Part shown: positions 36,742 through 46,980 of the stretch, one piece after another
Layout of the letters: every line of letters starts with the position of its first letter
Numbering within the stretch: position 1 is the stretch's first letter
Notes under the pieces: generated by a model
Databases searched by the model: none
What the model saw: the letters and a program-made list of their open reading frames with translations, nothing else
Told to the model about the DNA's origin: nothing
Translations under genes and position numbers: made by a program
DNA from: Azospira sp. I13
GTDB taxonomy: Bacteria; Pseudomonadota; Gammaproteobacteria; Burkholderiales; Rhodocyclaceae
DNA length: 64,000 bases
Direction of reading: 5' to 3'
Assembly: GCF_003112695.1 (NCBI RefSeq)
Contig: NZ_BFBP01000007.1
Span: 62,001-126,000, forward strand

Positions 36742-39264
36742 CTAGGCCTTGACCACCTTGCAGGCGCACTTCTTGAAGTCCGTCTCCTTGGAGATGGGGC
36801 AAGTGGCGTCCAGGGTCAGCTTGTTCACCAGCCGGTGCTCGTCGAAGAAGGGCACGAAGACCAGCCCGAGGGGCGGCTTGTTGCGGCCGCGGGTTTCCAC
36901 CCGGGTGGAAATCTCGCCGCGCCGGGTCTGTACCTTGACAGTGTCGCCACGTTGCAGGCCGCGCTTCTTGGCGTCTTCCGGATGCATGTAAATCCAGGCA
37001 TCGGGCATGGCCTTGTACAGCTCGGGCACACGGCGGGTCATGGAACCGGTGTGCCAGTGCTCCAGCACGCGGCCGGTGCACAACCACAGGTCATAGTCGT
37101 TATCCGGCTGCTCGGCAGCAGGCTGGTACGGCAGGGCGAAGATCACGGCCTTGCCGTCGGGGTGGCCGTAGAAACGCACCTTTTCACCGGCCTTGACGTA
37201 GGGGTCGTAGCCTTCGCGGAAGCGCCACAGGGTTTCCTTGTTATCCACCACCGGCCAACGCAGGCCGCGGGCCTTGTGATAGACATCGAAGGCGGCGAGG
37301 TCATGGCCATGGCCGCGGCCGAAGGCGGCATATTCCTCGAACAGGCCCTTCTGCAGGTAGAAACCGAGAGCCTTGCCTTCTTCGTTCTCGAAGCCCTTCA
37401 TCTGCTCGCTGACCGGGAACTTGTTCACTTCGCCGTTGGCGTAGAGCATGTCATACAGAGTCTTGCCCTTGTATTCCGGGGCCTTGTCCAGCAGCTCGGC
37501 GGGCCACACTTCTTCCATCTTGAAGCGCTTGGCGAATTCGGCGTACTGCAGCAGGTCGGAGCGGGCCTGGCCCTGGGGCTTGACCTGCTGACGCCAGAAC
37601 TGGGTACGACGCTCGGCGTTGCCGTAGGCGCCTTCCTTTTCCGTCCACATGGCAGAGGGCAGGATGAGGTCGGCGGCCAGAGCGGAGACGGTGGGGTACA
37701 CATCGGAATGCACTACGAACACCGCCGGGTTGCGCCAGCCCGGGTAGATTTCACCGTTGATGTTGGGGCCGGCCTGCATGTTGTTGGTGGTGGTGGACCA
37801 GAAGAAGCCCAGCTTGCCATCCTTCAGGGCGCGGCTCTGGGCCACGGCATGGAGACCGATCCAGTCGGGAATGGTGCCGGCGGGCAGCTTCCATACCTTT
37901 TCGGCGATTTCCCGGTGCTTGGGATTGGCTACCATCATGTCGGCGGGCAGGCGGTGGGCAAAGGTGCCCACTTCCCGGGCCGTACCGCAAGCGGAGGGCT
38001 GGCCGGTGAGGGAGAAGGGGCCATTGCCCGGCTCGGAGATCTTGCCCACCAGCAGGTGCACGTTGTAGATCATGTTGTTCACCCAGGTGCCCCGGGTGTG
38101 CTGGTTGAAGCCCATGGTCCACAGGGACATCACCTTGGTCTTGGGGTCGGCGTAGATCTTGGCCAGGGCTTCCAGGTTTTCCTTGGGCACGCCGGAAATC
38201 TCGTGGGCCTTGTCCAGGGTGTATTCGGCGACGAAAGCCTTGAATTCCTCGAAAGAAATGTCGGTGGCCTTGTTGGGGTCGCCCTTGGGTTTACCGTCGG
38301 GGCCGGGGTAGCCGTTGTTGCCGGCAGCCTGCTCCAGGGGATGGTTGGGACGCAGGCCGTAGCCGATATCGGTGACGCCCTTCTTGAACTTGACGTGGTT
38401 CTTAACGAACTCCTGGTTCACCGCGCCGTTCTGGATGATGTAGTTTGCGATGTAGTTGAGAATGGCCAGGTCGGACTGGGGCTTGAAGATCAGTTCGTTG
38501 TCAGCCAGCTCACAGGAGCGGTGAGAGAAGGTGGACAGCACGTGAATCTTCACGTGCTTGGCATTGAGGCGGCGATCGGTGATGCGGGACCACAGAATGG
38601 GGTGCATCTCCGCCATGTTGGAGCCCCACAGGGCGAAGGCGTCGGCGTGCTCCATGTCGTCGTAGCAGCCCATGGGCTCGTCGATGCCGAAGGTGCGCAT
38701 GAAGCCGGTGACGGCCGAAGCCATACAGTGGCGGGCGTTGGGGTCCAGGTTGTTGGAGCGGAAGCCGGCCTTCCACAGCTTGGCGGCGGCGTAGCCTTCC
38801 CAGATGGTCCACTGGCCGGAGCCGTACATGGCGATGTTGCGCGGGCCGCCGGCCTTCAAGGCCGCCTTGCACTTGTCGGCCATGATGTCGTAGGCCTGGT
38901 CCCAGGAAATGGGGGTGAACTCGCCGTTCTTGTCGTACTGGCCGTTCTTCATGCGCAGCAGGGGCTGGGTCAGGCGGTCCTTGCCGTACATGATCTTGGA
39001 GAGGAAGTAGCCTTTGATGCAGTTGAGGCCCCGGTTGACCGGTGCTTCCGGGTCGCCCTGGGTGGCCACGACGCGACCATCCTTGGTGCCGATGAGGACG
39101 CCGCAGCCGGTGCCGCAGAAGCGACAGGTGCCCTTGTCCCAGCGGATGCCATCATTCTTCTGCTGGGCCAGGGCTTCGGATACGCCGGGCACGGCCATGC
39201 CGGCAGCGTTGGCGGCGGCAGCGACAGCGCTGCTCTTGATAAAGTCGCGACGGGTCAGGCTCAT
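36742..39264 (-). CDS. napA: Periplasmic nitrate reductase, catalytic subunit
   Basis: The product has 840 residues, the normal NapA size. It has the Tat signal [12 protein letters not shown] and a [4Fe-4S] site with Cys47, Cys50, Cys54 and Cys82, with Lys84 after it. Cys180 ([13 protein letters not shown]) should be the molybdenum ligand. The MGD-binding regions continue to the C-terminus. It reduces nitrate to nitrite in the periplasm. It starts two bases after the NapD stop and is followed by napG. Confidence 0.97.
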   Translation of the reverse strand: MSLTRRDFIKSSAVAAAANAAGMAVPGVSEALAQQKNDGIRWDKGTCRFCGTGCGVLIGTKDGRVVATQGDPEAPVNRGLNCIKGYFLSKIMYGKDRLTQPLLRMKNGQYDKNGEFTPISWDQAYDIMADKCKAALKAGGPRNIAMYGSGQWTIWEGYAAAKLWKAGFRSNNLDPNARHCMASAVTGFMRTFGIDEPMGCYDDMEHADAFALWGSNMAEMHPILWSRITDRRLNAKHVKIHVLSTFSHRSCELADNELIFKPQSDLAILNYIANYIIQNGAVNQEFVKNHVKFKKGVTDIGYGLRPNHPLEQAAGNNGYPGPDGKPKGDPNKATDISFEEFKAFVAEYTLDKAHEISGVPKENLEALAKIYADPKTKVMSLWTMGFNQHTRGTWVNNMIYNVHLLVGKISEPGNGPFSLTGQPSACGTAREVGTFAHRLPADMMVANPKHREIAEKVWKLPAGTIPDWIGLHAVAQSRALKDGKLGFFWSTTTNNMQAGPNINGEIYPGWRNPAVFVVHSDVYPTVSALAADLILPSAMWTEKEGAYGNAERRTQFWRQQVKPQGQARSDLLQYAEFAKRFKMEEVWPAELLDKAPEYKGKTLYDMLYANGEVNKFPVSEQMKGFENEEGKALGFYLQKGLFEEYAAFGRGHGHDLAAFDVYHKARGLRWPVVDNKETLWRFREGYDPYVKAGEKVRFYGHPDGKAVIFALPYQPAAEQPDNDYDLWLCTGRVLEHWHTGSMTRRVPELYKAMPDAWIYMHPEDAKKRGLQRGDTVKVQTRRGEISTRVETRGRNKPPLGLVFVPFFDEHRLVNKLTLDATCPISKETDFKKCACKVVKA

Positions 39265-39265
39265 C

Positions 39266-39514
39266 TCAGGACTCCTTCTCGGGATCAGGTTCGAAGTGGT
39301 GATACACCATGGCCAGGGACATGACGCCCGGCAGTTGCTGTATCGCCTCGTAGGTTTGGGTGGTTTCCCGGTCGCCGTCGCTCTCGATGGTGACGATCAT
39401 GCGGCCTTCGTCGGATACGGCATGAACTTCGACGCCGGCCAGAGTGGCCAGCCCCGCCTCGACCACGGAAATCTGCTGCGGCCCGGCGTTGACCAGAATG
39501 CTGGAAATATTCAC
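39266..39514 (-). CDS. napD: NapA-specific Tat proofreading chaperone
   Basis: The product has 82 residues from a GTG at 39,514, with GGGGGAG upstream. The longer open frame is not conserved. The pattern ([50 protein letters not shown]) is that of NapD, a ferredoxin-like fold that binds the twin-arginine signal of NapA until the cofactor is inserted. It is the first gene of the napDAGHB operon. Confidence 0.92.
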   Translation of the reverse strand: MNISSILVNAGPQQISVVEAGLATLAGVEVHAVSDEGRMIVTIESDGDRETTQTYEAIQQLPGVMSLAMVYHHFEPDPEKES

Positions 39515-39605
39515 GGAGACTCCCCCAGAGGAATGTCCGGCGCTCCTGAAAAACGGCGCCGAATCAATGTCAAAGCACTCTATTCCCCCAGCAGAAACGG
39601 GGTTT

Positions 39606-39619
39606 ATGATGCAAATCAA
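39606..39619 (-). promoter_or_regulatory. FNR/ANR-type site upstream of napD
   Basis: The minus strand reads TTGATTTGCATCAT, matching the FNR consensus TTGAT-N4-ATCAA at nine of ten defined positions. Its centre is about 99 bases before the napD start. It would give oxygen-dependent control of the nitrate reductase operon. Confidence 0.65.
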
Positions 39620-39779
39620 AAGCACAAAAAAGGCCCCACAGGACGTGTGGCAATGTTTTCCCGAAAAGAACGGCCATCGCGGCAAGAGTGGCTCTGGGCG
39701 GGGTTTTGCAAGCGAAACGCCACAAAAATGCGCTATTGTTCCAATACTGCAATCTTGATCCAGGACAATTCCGAACACG

Positions 39780-42047
39780 ATGGCGATAGCTCCCCGCCAA
39801 AGGAACTCATCCAGAAAGTTCACCATGATGCTCGCCCGGAAAAACGACATGGCGCCGCCCCTGCCGGTGACCGCCGCCCACGGCGCCCCGACACCCCGGC
39901 TGCGCCCCATTCCCTGGGGGCTGATCGTCGTGCTATCGGTGATCTTTCTCGGCTTCTGGCAATTCCCGCCCCTGGATATGCTGAAGCACAGCACCAGCAT
40001 CTTTCCCCTGACCCTGCACACCATCGAGGAAAGCTTCGCCGTCATCGTCTCCATCCTGGTCTTTGCCATTTCCTGGCATACCTACGACCGTACCCGCTCC
40101 GGCAACATCAGCATCATTGCCTGCGGCTTCCTCGCCGTCGGACTCCTGGATTTTGCCCACATGCTCTCCTACCGGGGCATGCCGGATTTCGTCACGCCAG
40201 CCTCGCCGCAAAAGGCCATCGTCTTCTGGCTGGCCGCCCGCTACGTCGCCGCCGCCACCCTGCTCATCGTCGCCCTGCGGCCCTGGACCCCCTTCGCCAC
40301 TCCCGGCACCCGCTACCGCCTGATGGCCGGCAGCCTTGCCCTGAGCGCACTGATCTACGGCCTCCAGCTGCTGACTCCGGAAGTCTGGCCGGTGATGTTC
40401 ATTCCCGGCGAAGGCCTGAGCGGCCTGAAGATCGCCGCCGAATACGGCATCATCGCCATCCTCGGCCTCACCGCCTGGCTGCTCTACCGCCAGACCCAGA
40501 CCCCCCAGACCTTCGACGCGGCCAACCTGTTCACGGCCACCCTCATCACCACCCTGTCGGAGCTGTGCTTCACCCTCTATTCCAACGTCAACGACATCTT
40601 TTCCCTGGTCGGCCACACCTACAAGGTCATCGCCTACTTCTGCATCTACCGGGCAGTGTTCGTGGCCAGCATCCGGGAGCCTTACCAGCGCCTGGCCCAG
40701 GAAATCGACGAGCGCCAGGTGGCCGAAGCGCGCATCCAGTTCCTCGCCTACCATGATCCGGTAACCACCCTGCCCAACCGGCTGCTGACCCGGGAACGCT
40801 TCGAGGCGGCCCGGGAAGAGGCCCGGGAACACGATGGCCAGGTGGCCCTGGCTTATCTGGATTTGGACAACTTCAAGACCATCAACGATTCCCTCGGTCA
40901 CAGCATGGGCAACCAGTTGCTCCAGGCCATCGGTGCCCGCCTTCGGGAACAGCTGGCGCCCCAGGAAACCATCGGCCGCCAGGGGGGCGACGAGTTCCTC
41001 GTCGTGCTGCCGGTCCCGGCCGGGCGGCTTGCCATCGAAGCACGCCTGGCCCTGATCCTGGAGCAGATGCAGATTCCCTTCGCCATCGGCGGCCATGACC
41101 TGTCCACCTCGGTCTCCATCGGCGTGGCGGTTTATCCGGATGATGGCCAGGATTTCGAGACCCTGCTGCGCAAGGCGGATACGGCCATGTACCGCGCCAA
41201 GGCGGCGGGGCGCAATGGCCACTGCTTCTTCGACCAGGACATGGTCAAGGACGCCGACGCCCGCCTCCGCCTGCGCAACGACCTGCGGCCGGCCCTCGAA
41301 CGGGGCGAGTTCCTGCTCCACTACCAGCCCCAGATCGACCTGGCCAGCGGCCGGGTGATCGGCGCCGAAGCCCTCATCCGCTGGCAACACCCGGAGCTGG
41401 GCATGGTGCCGCCCGGGCGTTTCATCGGCATCGCCGAGGAAACCGGCCTCATCGTGCCCATCAGCGAATGGGCCATCCGCACCGCCTGCCGCCAGGCCGT
41501 GGAATGGCAGGCCGCCGGTGCTCGGGAGCTAGTCATCGCGGTGAACCTTTCCGCCGTGCAGTTCATGCGCGGCGACCTGGTGGGCACCATTGCCTCGGCC
41601 TTGGCCGGCTCGGGCCTGGAACCCCGTCACCTGGAGCTGGAACTGACCGAATCCATCCTCATCCAGGGGGAGGAGAACATCCTTGCCACGGTACAGCGGC
41701 TCCACGCCATTGGCGTGCAGATGTCCATCGACGACTTCGGCACCGGCTATTCCAGCCTCTCCTACCTGAAGCGCTTCGCTGTGGACAAGCTGAAGATCGA
41801 CCAGTCTTTCGTCCGCGACCTGGCCAGCGACCCGGAAGATGCGGCCATCGTCCGCGCCATCATCCAGATGGCCCATAGCCTGGGCCTGAAGACCATTGCC
41901 GAAGGGGTGGAAACGGCGGAAATCCTGGCACTGTTGCGGACCATGGCCTGCGACGAAGCCCAGGGCTACCACTTCGCCCGCCCCTTGCCGGCGGCGGAGT
42001 TCAGCCGCTATATCCAGAATGCCCAGGCCCAGCCGGCCGGCGCCTGA
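39780..42047 (+). CDS. MASE3-GGDEF-EAL c-di-GMP turnover protein
   Basis: The product has up to 755 residues. Other possible starts are the ATGs at 39,825 and 39,828, which have AGAAAG upstream. About seven membrane segments (45-295) form a MASE3-like sensor (HTIEESFAVIVSILVFAISW, LDFAHMLSYRGMPDF). GGDEF is intact at 402-406, and an EAL domain follows (GAEALIRW, then LELTESIL, DDFGTGYSSLSYL, DKLKIDQSFVRD) with the catalytic acidic residues present. Either activity could dominate. It is divergent to the nap operon, so the FNR-type site might influence both. Confidence 0.92.
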   Translation: MAIAPRQRNSSRKFTMMLARKNDMAPPLPVTAAHGAPTPRLRPIPWGLIVVLSVIFLGFWQFPPLDMLKHSTSIFPLTLHTIEESFAVIVSILVFAISWHTYDRTRSGNISIIACGFLAVGLLDFAHMLSYRGMPDFVTPASPQKAIVFWLAARYVAAATLLIVALRPWTPFATPGTRYRLMAGSLALSALIYGLQLLTPEVWPVMFIPGEGLSGLKIAAEYGIIAILGLTAWLLYRQTQTPQTFDAANLFTATLITTLSELCFTLYSNVNDIFSLVGHTYKVIAYFCIYRAVFVASIREPYQRLAQEIDERQVAEARIQFLAYHDPVTTLPNRLLTRERFEAAREEAREHDGQVALAYLDLDNFKTINDSLGHSMGNQLLQAIGARLREQLAPQETIGRQGGDEFLVVLPVPAGRLAIEARLALILEQMQIPFAIGGHDLSTSVSIGVAVYPDDGQDFETLLRKADTAMYRAKAAGRNGHCFFDQDMVKDADARLRLRNDLRPALERGEFLLHYQPQIDLASGRVIGAEALIRWQHPELGMVPPGRFIGIAEETGLIVPISEWAIRTACRQAVEWQAAGARELVIAVNLSAVQFMRGDLVGTIASALAGSGLEPRHLELELTESILIQGEENILATVQRLHAIGVQMSIDDFGTGYSSLSYLKRFAVDKLKIDQSFVRDLASDPEDAAIVRAIIQMAHSLGLKTIAEGVETAEILALLRTMACDEAQGYHFARPLPAAEFSRYIQNAQAQPAGA

Positions 42048-42055
42048 TGTCGAAA

Positions 42056-42086
42056 AAAAACCGGAAGCGCGAGGCTTCCGGTTTCT
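42056..42086. terminator. Bidirectional terminator
   Basis: AAACCGGAAGC and GCTTCCGGTTT form the stem at 42,058-42,084, with A and T tails serving the convergent genes on both sides. Confidence 0.9.
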
Positions 42087-42128
42087 GCGGTGACGGATTC
42101 ACCCTGGCCGCACGGCCAGGGCAGCCCG

Positions 42129-44507
42129 CTAGATTTCCAGCTTGCGCAGCACTGCCGGGTTCTTCACCACTTCGGCCCGGCGCCCTGCCGGCGCCTCGAA
42201 CAGGGCGGCCGGCGGAATGTCCTCGAGGCGGGACAGGGTGGCCGTATCGGTGCAGTTGGCGGCCAAGCCCACCGTCACCTCCTGGGCGGTCGCCCCCACC
42301 ACGGACAGGCAGTTCTTGCCCAGCTTGCGGTTGAGGGGCTGCAACACGGTGCCTTGGACCAGTTCGCCCAAGGCCGGACTGCTGCCGGAGAGCTCGGCTT
42401 CCAGCACATCCCCATCCTGGCGGGTACCCAAGACCGCCCGCAGGCCCGTCAGCTCCCGCTGCAGGCGCGGCAGTACGGACTTGTCAGGCAGGCCGCCGAA
42501 CTTCAGGCGCACCTTCTGGCCGGCAAAACGAAAGTGCTGCAGGAAGAAGGTCTTGGAAAACTCCTCGCCCACCAACCGGCCCACATCCTTGAGGGCCGCC
42601 TCCTCGGTGGCCCAGCTGCCATTCTGGGGCAAGGTGGTGTTGAAGTAGATTTCCTCGCCGGTGGCCTTGTCGATGCACTTCACCGTCCAGGAAGTGATGA
42701 CGTACTTCTCGATGGTCAGCCCGGAGGCCGGCAGGGTGGCGGAAAGCTTCTTGAAACGGGCCTCGCCCTCGATGGCGAAATCGGCCCCCTTCTGGCCCTT
42801 GGCCGGGGCTTCGCCCCAGGTGCGGAAACCGAAGGATTGCACACGTTCCTTGAGAATGTTCTCGGCGATGGGCGAACGCTGGGCCTCACCGCTTTCACCC
42901 CGGGTGGTGATGGTGACGGAGATGCCCGGATCACCGTTGTTGCGGATGAATTCCACCCGCTCATCTTCCGACATCTGGTTGAGGCTCTTCTGCACCTCCC
43001 GCACCTTGACCACCGCCCGGGTCGTCAGGGTAGCCACGCCGCTGGCCCCCTTCTGGGGTGCATCTTCCTGCAACACGGATTCGATGAAGTCACCGCTGCG
43101 GGAGAGCAGCTTGGCGGATACCAGATCGTAGTGCTGGGAGAAGGAAGCGGACTGGATGTTCAGGGCCACGGCCTTTTCCACCAGCTGGCGCCGGGCATCT
43201 TCCCGCAGGGCGGCCTGCAGCAGGCCGGGATCCCCCGCCAGGCGGGCATCGCTGGGGTCCGCCATGCCGACGGCGGAAATGACGATGGTGCCGTTATCGA
43301 CAGCCCGGGCAGCCGCAGCGGCAGCAACCGGTGTCTCCGATGGGGTACCGCTGCCGGGCTTGAGCAGGTAGACGCCAAGCCCCACCGCCGCCAGGGCAGC
43401 CACACCGGCCGCCAAGGCAAGATTCCGGCGCTTGGCCGGTAGGGCGCCGCCCCCTGCGGCTGTTGTCGCGGCCTGGGTTGCGGCTCCTGTAGCCCCCCCA
43501 GAGGCACCGCCGGACGGCGTGGAAATCTTTGTCGCTTCGGCGGCATGGCGGGCCGCGGTACTTGCCCCCGCCGACACCAGGGTCTGCTCTGCCCCGGAAA
43601 GCAGGGTGGCATCGGCGTTGCCGGAAAGGACGGTGGCGTCTTCGGCGGTATTGCAGAGAGTCGCCTCCTCATCCACGGGGCTAGAGGAAACGGCTGCCTG
43701 GAGGGCCCGGGCAAACTCGCCAGCGCTCTGGAAGCGTTCATCGGGCCGCTTGGCCAGGGCCTTGCGCACCACGGCATCGAAAGGCCGTGGCACCTGCACA
43801 TTCAGCTCGGAAGGCGCAATCGGCTCTTCCTTCAGCACTTTGTGCATGATGGTGGTGAGCTGGCCGGTGAAGGGCTTCTCCCCGGTGAGGAACTGGTACA
43901 GCAGTACCCCGGCAGAAAACAGGTCGGAGCGGCCGTCCACCGTCTGGCCCATGAACTGTTCCGGCGACATGTAGGCTGGCGTGCCCAGCACGGAGCCGGC
44001 TTGGGTGAGGTTGGAGGATTCGATGCGGGCGATGCCGAAATCCCCCACCTTGAGGCGGCCGTCCTTGAGCAGGAAGATGTTGGCCGGCTTGATGTCCCGG
44101 TGCACGATGCCGTTGCCGTGGGCATGCTCCAGGGCCCCCAGCAGCTCCCCCATGAGGCGAGAGACTTCGGCCAGGGGAAAACGCTCGGCGTGGTCGAAGT
44201 AATCCTTCAATTCCCGACCTTCGACGAATTCCATGGCGATGAAGGCGGTCCCTTCATCCTCGCCGTATTCGTAGATGGCGACGATGTTGGGGTGATTGAG
44301 TCGGCCTGCGGCCTGGGCTTCGCGGCGAAAGCGGCTGAGCAGTTCGAGGGCTTCATCCTTCTCCAACTGGTCCTTGCGCACGGTCTTCAGGGCAACGCGC
44401 CGGGCGATGCCCGGATCGAAGCCCTCGTAGACCACGCCCATGGCGCCCCGGCCCAGTTCCCGGCGGACCTCGTACTTGCCCAGCTTTTGCGGCATTGCTT
44501 CAGCCAT
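42129..44507 (-). CDS. Transmembrane Ser/Thr protein kinase with large periplasmic domain
   Basis: The product has 792 residues. The eukaryote-like kinase domain spans about 10-272: glycine loop LGRGAMG at 18-24, Lys41, catalytic HRDIKPAN at 136-143 and DFG at 156-158, so it should be active. A Thr/Ala/Gly-rich linker, a likely phosphorylation target, leads to one membrane helix (about 363-383). About 400 periplasmic residues follow with no PASTA repeats. They include a FlgT-like alpha/beta repeat pattern (LLQAALREDARRQLVEKAVA) and two cysteines near the end. Downstream on the opposite strand is a terminator. Upstream lie two CsgG-like genes, so the kinase may sense the outer-membrane state. 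The substrate is unknown. Confidence 0.88.
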   Translation of the reverse strand: MAEAMPQKLGKYEVRRELGRGAMGVVYEGFDPGIARRVALKTVRKDQLEKDEALELLSRFRREAQAAGRLNHPNIVAIYEYGEDEGTAFIAMEFVEGRELKDYFDHAERFPLAEVSRLMGELLGALEHAHGNGIVHRDIKPANIFLLKDGRLKVGDFGIARIESSNLTQAGSVLGTPAYMSPEQFMGQTVDGRSDLFSAGVLLYQFLTGEKPFTGQLTTIMHKVLKEEPIAPSELNVQVPRPFDAVVRKALAKRPDERFQSAGEFARALQAAVSSSPVDEEATLCNTAEDATVLSGNADATLLSGAEQTLVSAGASTAARHAAEATKISTPSGGASGGATGAATQAATTAAGGGALPAKRRNLALAAGVAALAAVGLGVYLLKPGSGTPSETPVAAAAAARAVDNGTIVISAVGMADPSDARLAGDPGLLQAALREDARRQLVEKAVALNIQSASFSQHYDLVSAKLLSRSGDFIESVLQEDAPQKGASGVATLTTRAVVKVREVQKSLNQMSEDERVEFIRNNGDPGISVTITTRGESGEAQRSPIAENILKERVQSFGFRTWGEAPAKGQKGADFAIEGEARFKKLSATLPASGLTIEKYVITSWTVKCIDKATGEEIYFNTTLPQNGSWATEEAALKDVGRLVGEEFSKTFFLQHFRFAGQKVRLKFGGLPDKSVLPRLQRELTGLRAVLGTRQDGDVLEAELSGSSPALGELVQGTVLQPLNRKLGKNCLSVVGATAQEVTVGLAANCTDTATLSRLEDIPPAALFEAPAGRRAEVVKNPAVLRKLEI

Positions 44508-44524
44508 GGCCGACTCCTTGGTGA

Positions 44525-45334
44525 TTATTTCTTGTACTTGCTATCGATCTCGTACACGTTCTTCTGCACCAGACGCTGCACCAGGGAATCCAGGGTCAGG
44601 CCGCCGGACTGGCCGGAAGAGAAGCCCATGACGGAAGAGCCCTTGGAGCCCAGCTCCATCTTTTCTTCGGTGTAGCCGGTGGCCACCTGCTCGGTGGTGT
44701 TGGCGTTGATCAGCTTGTAGCGCATGCCAATGATCCACACCCCGGTCGCTTCTTCGGTCTTCACGGAGCCCACCACTTCACCGGCCACGGCGCCACCGCG
44801 GCTGCCGGCAGCAATGGCCACCACATTGCCGAGGGCGCGGCCATCGAAGCCCTGGTTGGCCTGGGCCACCTGCTCGGCCTTGAGGATGTCGAACTTGAGA
44901 ATCCACTTGGTGGTTTTGAACTTGCCCTTCTGCAGCACCTTGCGGGCCTTGGAGGGGTCACCCATGGTGTAGGCCAGGGTGAATTCGTTGAGCAGGGGAC
45001 CCAGGTCGGCCCGTTCCAGCACCTTGAAATTGGCCTTACCCAGCTCCAGCTCGGCATAGTCGGCAATGTTGTTGGGACCGAATTTCTGGGTGAAGCTGGC
45101 GTTGTTGCTCTTGATCTCCCCGGGGATGACGATGATCTGGGGCCCCTTTTTCTCCGCATTGACGTACTCGATGGGCTTGTACATGGCCTTGTCAGCCATG
45201 GCATTGGCCTGGTCGGAGGTGGAGCCGCCACAGGTGGGAGACGGGTTGTTGGGATCGCACTTGGAGGGGTTGCTCTGGCAGGCAACCAACCCCAGGACCA
45301 TGGCAGACAGGGCAAAGAGACGAGTGGCGGACAT
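44525..45334 (-). CDS. CsgG-like lipoprotein, copy 2
   Basis: The product has 269 residues from the ATG at 45,334. The lipobox VLGLVAC lipidates Cys19. The body follows the CsgG pattern (IIVIPGEIKSNNASFTQKFG, LELGKANFKVLERADLGPLL, GVWIIGMRYKLINANTTEQV) and ends DSLVQRLVQKNVYEIDSKYK. CsgG proteins form outer-membrane channels for curli, but no curli genes are near and related proteins have other roles. It is a close relative of the next gene upstream, clearly a tandem duplicate, and lies 17 bases before the kinase gene. Confidence 0.82.
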   Translation of the reverse strand: MSATRLFALSAMVLGLVACQSNPSKCDPNNPSPTCGGSTSDQANAMADKAMYKPIEYVNAEKKGPQIIVIPGEIKSNNASFTQKFGPNNIADYAELELGKANFKVLERADLGPLLNEFTLAYTMGDPSKARKVLQKGKFKTTKWILKFDILKAEQVAQANQGFDGRALGNVVAIAAGSRGGAVAGEVVGSVKTEEATGVWIIGMRYKLINANTTEQVATGYTEEKMELGSKGSSVMGFSSGQSGGLTLDSLVQRLVQKNVYEIDSKYKK

Positions 45335-45420
45335 GTGATGCTCCCTTGTGTAAGGATTATTTTGGGTTTCTCGGAGTTCCGGCTGCGAGGCCGGCTTACG
45401 GCGCGGTCGGAGGGAATCGC

Positions 45421-46236
45421 CTATTTGTACTTGCTGTCGATTTCCCAGACATTCTTCTGCACTAGGCGCTGCACCATGCCATCCAGGGTCAGGCCGCCGG
45501 AAGCGCCGGACGAGACACCCATGACGGAGGTGCCCTTGGCGCCCAGTTCCATTTTCTCTTCGGTATAGCCGGTGGCCACCTGCTCGGTGGTGCTGGCGTC
45601 GATGATCTTGTAGCGCATGCCGATGATCCACACCCCGGTGTTCTCCTGGGTCTGCACCGAACCCACCACGGTTTCCCCCACCGCGCCGGCCTGGGCACCG
45701 CCCATGGAACCGGAGAAGGCGCCGAAGACCCCCAGCAGCTTGCCCACGGAACGCCCGTCGAAGCCCTGCTGGGCCTGGGCCACCTGCTCGGCCTTGAGAA
45801 TGTCGAATTTCACCACCCACTTGGTGCTCTTCAGCTTGCCCTTCTGCAGGAACTTGCGGGCCTCCCCCGGATCGCCGAGGGAATAGGCCAGGGTGAATTC
45901 ATTGAGCAGCGGGCCAAGGTCGCTACGCTCCAGCACCTTGAAGTTGGCCTTGCCCAGCTCCAGTTCGGCAAAGTCGGCGATATTGTTGGGGCCGAACTTC
46001 TGGGTGAAGCTGGCATTGTTGGATTTCACCTCCCCCGGGATAACCACCAGGGCCGGCCCCTTCTTTGCCGCATTGGCATATTCGACAGCCTTGTACATGC
46101 CCTTGTCGGCCATGTCGTTGGCCTGCTGGGACGTGCTGCTGCCTGCCGTTGGTGACGGATTGTCGAAGACCGGCTGGGCCAGCACGGGGGCGGAGAGCCC
46201 CAGGGCCAGGGCGAGCGTCAGGGAAAGATGGCGCAT
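45421..46236 (-). CDS. CsgG-like secreted protein, copy 1
   Basis: The product has 271 residues from the ATG at 46,236. It shares long nearly identical segments with the following gene (SNNASFTQKFGPNNIAD, LGKANFKVLER, LLNEFTLAY, MVQRLVQKNVWEIDSKYK). It has an ordinary signal peptide ending LSAPVLAQ and no lipobox cysteine. The two copies therefore differ in anchoring: one lipidated, one probably soluble. This could allow a mixed oligomer. It lies 86 bases before copy 2. Confidence 0.8.
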   Translation of the reverse strand: MRHLSLTLALALGLSAPVLAQPVFDNPSPTAGSSTSQQANDMADKGMYKAVEYANAAKKGPALVVIPGEVKSNNASFTQKFGPNNIADFAELELGKANFKVLERSDLGPLLNEFTLAYSLGDPGEARKFLQKGKLKSTKWVVKFDILKAEQVAQAQQGFDGRSVGKLLGVFGAFSGSMGGAQAGAVGETVVGSVQTQENTGVWIIGMRYKIIDASTTEQVATGYTEEKMELGAKGTSVMGVSSGASGGLTLDGMVQRLVQKNVWEIDSKYK

Positions 46237-46252
46237 GGGAAGACTCCGAAGG

Positions 46253-46906
46253 TTATTTCTTGCTGCCGGCGGCACGGCAATAGTCAGCGTAGAGCTTGGC
46301 CACCACCCCATCGGCCTGCTCGTTGATCAGCTCCAGGGCCATGCCGGCGGTATCGTTGCCGGAGTAGGACTCGGCCTTGGCCGAAGCGCTGGAGATGGTG
46401 CGGCCATCGGCAGCAGCCAGGGTGAAGTTGAGGGTTACATACACCTCGGGCAGGCGCACGATCTGGTTGTAGGCAGTACGGGTGGAAATGCCGCCCTTGA
46501 GGATGAAGGCCGCGCCCATCTTGCTTGAGGCCGCCAGGGCGGCATCAGGATCGTTGCGGAAATAGGCTTCCATCTCGGCCTGGGCGATCCGTGCCTTCTG
46601 CTCTTCCGGGGTATAGGTCTTGAGGCCCAGGGCTTTCAGCTTCTGGTTGATCACCTCGGTATGGCGGCCATATTTGCTGGTCTGCAACTGGTAGCCATTG
46701 GCGGTCTGGTCGGCAAAGGCCACCAGGATGCCCTTGTCCTTGATGGCACTCTTGCAGGGGGTGGCCAGCTGCTGGCTGGTCTTGGCACGCAGCGCCGCGC
46801 CTTCGGCCGCCCCTTGCCGCTCGTCATCGTCAAAGCTGAAGGCCTGGGCCGCCGGCACCGACAACAGCCCGGAAAAGCAAAGCAATAACGCTGGAATAGA
46901 CTTCAT
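46253..46906 (-). CDS. Secreted protein of the kinase/CsgG-like cluster
   Basis: The product has 217 residues with a signal peptide (PALLLCFSGLLSVPAAQA). The mature part is an alpha/beta domain with SAIKDKGILVAFADQTANGY, AAFILKGGISTRTAYNQIV and VYVTLNFTLAAADGRTISS. The layout, a hydrophobic strand followed by a resistant-sugar-like turn, resembles FlgT/CsgG-type accessory domains. I cannot name the family. It is the first gene of the cluster, 16 bases ahead of the CsgG-like pair. Confidence 0.65.
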   Translation of the reverse strand: MKSIPALLLCFSGLLSVPAAQAFSFDDDERQGAAEGAALRAKTSQQLATPCKSAIKDKGILVAFADQTANGYQLQTSKYGRHTEVINQKLKALGLKTYTPEEQKARIAQAEMEAYFRNDPDAALAASSKMGAAFILKGGISTRTAYNQIVRLPEVYVTLNFTLAAADGRTISSASAKAESYSGNDTAGMALELINEQADGVVAKLYADYCRAAGSKK

Positions 46907-46980
46907 GACCGGGAATTCCTGAGAGACGCCGGAGCTTTCGGCGCGACATGGGTAATGAGGAACGGCGGGTCATTCTGTCA

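Noticed and set aside
36637-39324. 895-codon frame opposite napA
   Set aside because: The coding strand is unambiguous (Tat signal, iron-sulfur and Mo ligands of NapA). The antisense product is low-complexity.
44525-46236. Curli secretion channel
   Set aside because: No csgA, csgB, csgE or csgF-like genes are present, and the pair is tied to a kinase. Only the CsgG-like fold is claimed.
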